Both the position numbers and the translations under genes were made by a program. Positions 20,128-21,210 of a DNA stretch of 21,210 nucleotides are shown in pieces. Source of the DNA: a virus. Positions within the stretch are counted from its first letter, which is position 1, and every line of letters begins with the position of its first letter. Location of the stretch: IMG/VR virus record IMGVR_UViG_3300009419_000125, positions 1 to 21,210 of that record; one strand, 5' to 3'. The notes beneath the pieces were generated by a model that saw only the letters and a program-made list of their open reading frames with translations, was not told the origin of the DNA and did no database searches.

Positions 20128-21210
20128 CATCGAAGTAAAAGACAAGGTAGACCCGAACGTAGCGTCGAGCTTCGAGCGCATTGCTGCGGCCGCTCGACGT
20201 GCCTATGGTGACATCGAGCGTATTAACAGCCTGATCCGTGGTATGAATTCCGGCGCGCTAAAAGGCATCAGCAAAGAAGCCGCAGCGGCTTCGCGGGCTA
20301 TGGCTGGCGCAGAAGTCGCGCAGGCCGCCGCCGCCACGGCGCGCACCAAACAGCTACGTGAAGAATATCGCACCGAGATGGTGCGGCTTGAAATGCTTAA
20401 GAAGAAAGCGCTCGCTGCTGAGGAGATCGCGAACAAACGCCGCGCGCGTGTTTTGGCCGATGCTAAGGCTGAAAACGATCAGGTTCGTCTTGCCGCACAG
20501 CGACGTTTTATCGCACAGGACGAGTACATCAAAGCGCAACAACGTATGGCTAAGCTGAAAGGCGACGAAGCCGACGCACGCAAGCGCCAGATTTCTGCCG
20601 ACGCGGCACAAGTTGACCTCACCAACAAACGTACAGCCAGCAACGTCAAAACTGCCCAAGCACAGACAGCACAAGCTGAAGCGCGGGTTAAGCAGTCTGC
20701 GGCTGCGAATGCTTTGGCTGTGAACAACATCCTCGGGCAGCACACGGCCACAACAGCCAGCAACGTACTCACCCGCGACGCGGCCAACACCGCAGCGGCA
20801 AAATCACTGGCTGATAAGCGCGCCGCCGATGCAATCGCGGCGGACAACCGGCGTACTGGCACGGCCGACATCAACGCCAACCGCCGACGCCAAACCGCCG
20901 ATGCTGAGGCGAAGGCAGCACAACTGGCGGCGCAGCAGATTGCGGCCGCGCAAGCACGCACCGCCGCAGCAGCCGCGCGTGCGGCAGCATCACAGAGTCG
21001 AGCAAGCGCAGCGGCGTCAGCTATGCGGGCGGCTGCCGCGCGGGCGAGTGCGACGATTGATCGGCTGGCGGCTGCCCACAATAGAGCGCGCGCCGCTGCG
21101 TCACAACACGCGGGCGCAATGGACACGCTACAGCGCAAATGCAGCTTCCTGCGTTCCGACGGCTTGCGCTGGGCCAAGACCTTGGCAGCACTAGGCGGCG
21201 CGTCACTGAC
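20117..21210 (+). CDS. Tape-measure protein (5' part, runs off right edge)
   Basis: GTG 20117 overlaps the previous gene by eleven bases. The visible 364 residues start VAINIEVKDKVDPNVASSF and continue as an almost unbroken Ala/Lys/Arg/Glu coiled coil (RLEMLKKKALAAEEIANKRR; AAQLAAQQIAAAQARTAAAA), the hallmark of tape-measure N-terminal regions. There is no stop before 21210. The protein sets tail length and is packed inside the tube. Position just after the chaperone pair and the next gene is as expected. Confidence 0.85.
   Translation, partial: MAINIEVKDKVDPNVASSFERIAAAARRAYGDIERINSLIRGMNSGALKGISKEAAAASRAMAGAEVAQAAAATARTKQLREEYRTEMVRLEMLKKKALAAEEIANKRRARVLADAKAENDQVRLAAQRRFIAQDEYIKAQQRMAKLKGDEADARKRQISADAAQVDLTNKRTASNVKTAQAQTAQAEARVKQSAAANALAVNNILGQHTATTASNVLTRDAANTAAAKSLADKRAADAIAADNRRTGTADINANRRRQTADAEAKAAQLAAQQIAAAQARTAAAAARAAASQSRASAAASAMRAAAARASATIDRLAAAHNRARAAASQHAGAMDTLQRKCSFLRSDGLRWAKTLAALGGASL

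Noticed and set aside
20479-21177. 232-codon minus-strand frame rich in alanine
   Set aside because: It is the antisense shadow of the alanine-rich tape-measure coiled coil.

Overview
The window looks like part of the genome of a long-tailed (siphovirus-type) double-stranded DNA phage, or a prophage of one. The evidence is a continuous rightward morphogenesis block in canonical order: terminase small and large subunits, a DUF4055-type portal, scaffold, major capsid, connector/neck proteins, tail tube, a frameshifted tail-assembly chaperone pair and the start of an alanine-rich tape-measure protein. Sigma70-like promoters, good Shine-Dalgarno sites and a small lipoprotein with a lipobox suggest a Gram-negative (proteobacterial) host; the sequence does not let me name it. 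No integrase, rRNA, tRNA or CRISPR is visible.

Layout. (1) 1-3173, minus strand: a tightly packed leftward operon of five genes. The last is an incomplete PAPS-reductase-family (PP-loop) protein running off the left edge; the other four I do not recognise, though one carries two helix-turn-helix-like stretches. (2) 3174-3838: an AT-rich non-coding region with a perfect DnaA-box 9-mer, a 23-bp imperfect direct repeat, six AAGTGA hexamers and two extended -10 promoters. (3) 3839-6128, plus strand: a VRR-NUC nuclease, then a second non-coding region with five GGGGTAACTT iteron-like repeats, GC-rich stem-loops and a strong promoter, then three small unknown genes with two strong intrinsic terminators. 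(4) 6129-6388: a non-coding region with a palindrome inside a promoter-like element and a G-quadruplex-type tract. (5) 6389-6975, minus strand: a self-contained two-gene unit (zinc-binding protein and 41-aa lipoprotein) with its own consensus-like promoter. (6) 7071-21210, plus strand: the late block. It begins with four small or unknown genes, including a paralogous pair, then a lysis cassette (two-helix holin candidate, an 81-aa protein and a cysteine-dependent endolysin), then packaging, head and tail genes.

Regulation and anomalies. Within the late block, intrinsic terminators follow the major capsid and tail tube genes. Both are followed by nearly identical ribosome-binding leaders, suggesting the abundant structural proteins are transcriptionally separated from what lies downstream. 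The tail chaperone pair has a textbook A AAA AAC slippery site for programmed -1 frameshifting and a 10-bp inverted repeat downstream. By contrast, the portal reading frame is broken by an apparent -1 shift with no slippery site, which looks like a one-base deletion (true mutation or sequence error). The two non-coding regions around the VRR-NUC gene are the best candidates for replication origin or early control; the region at 6205-6320 is the best candidate for a late-control or packaging-type site.
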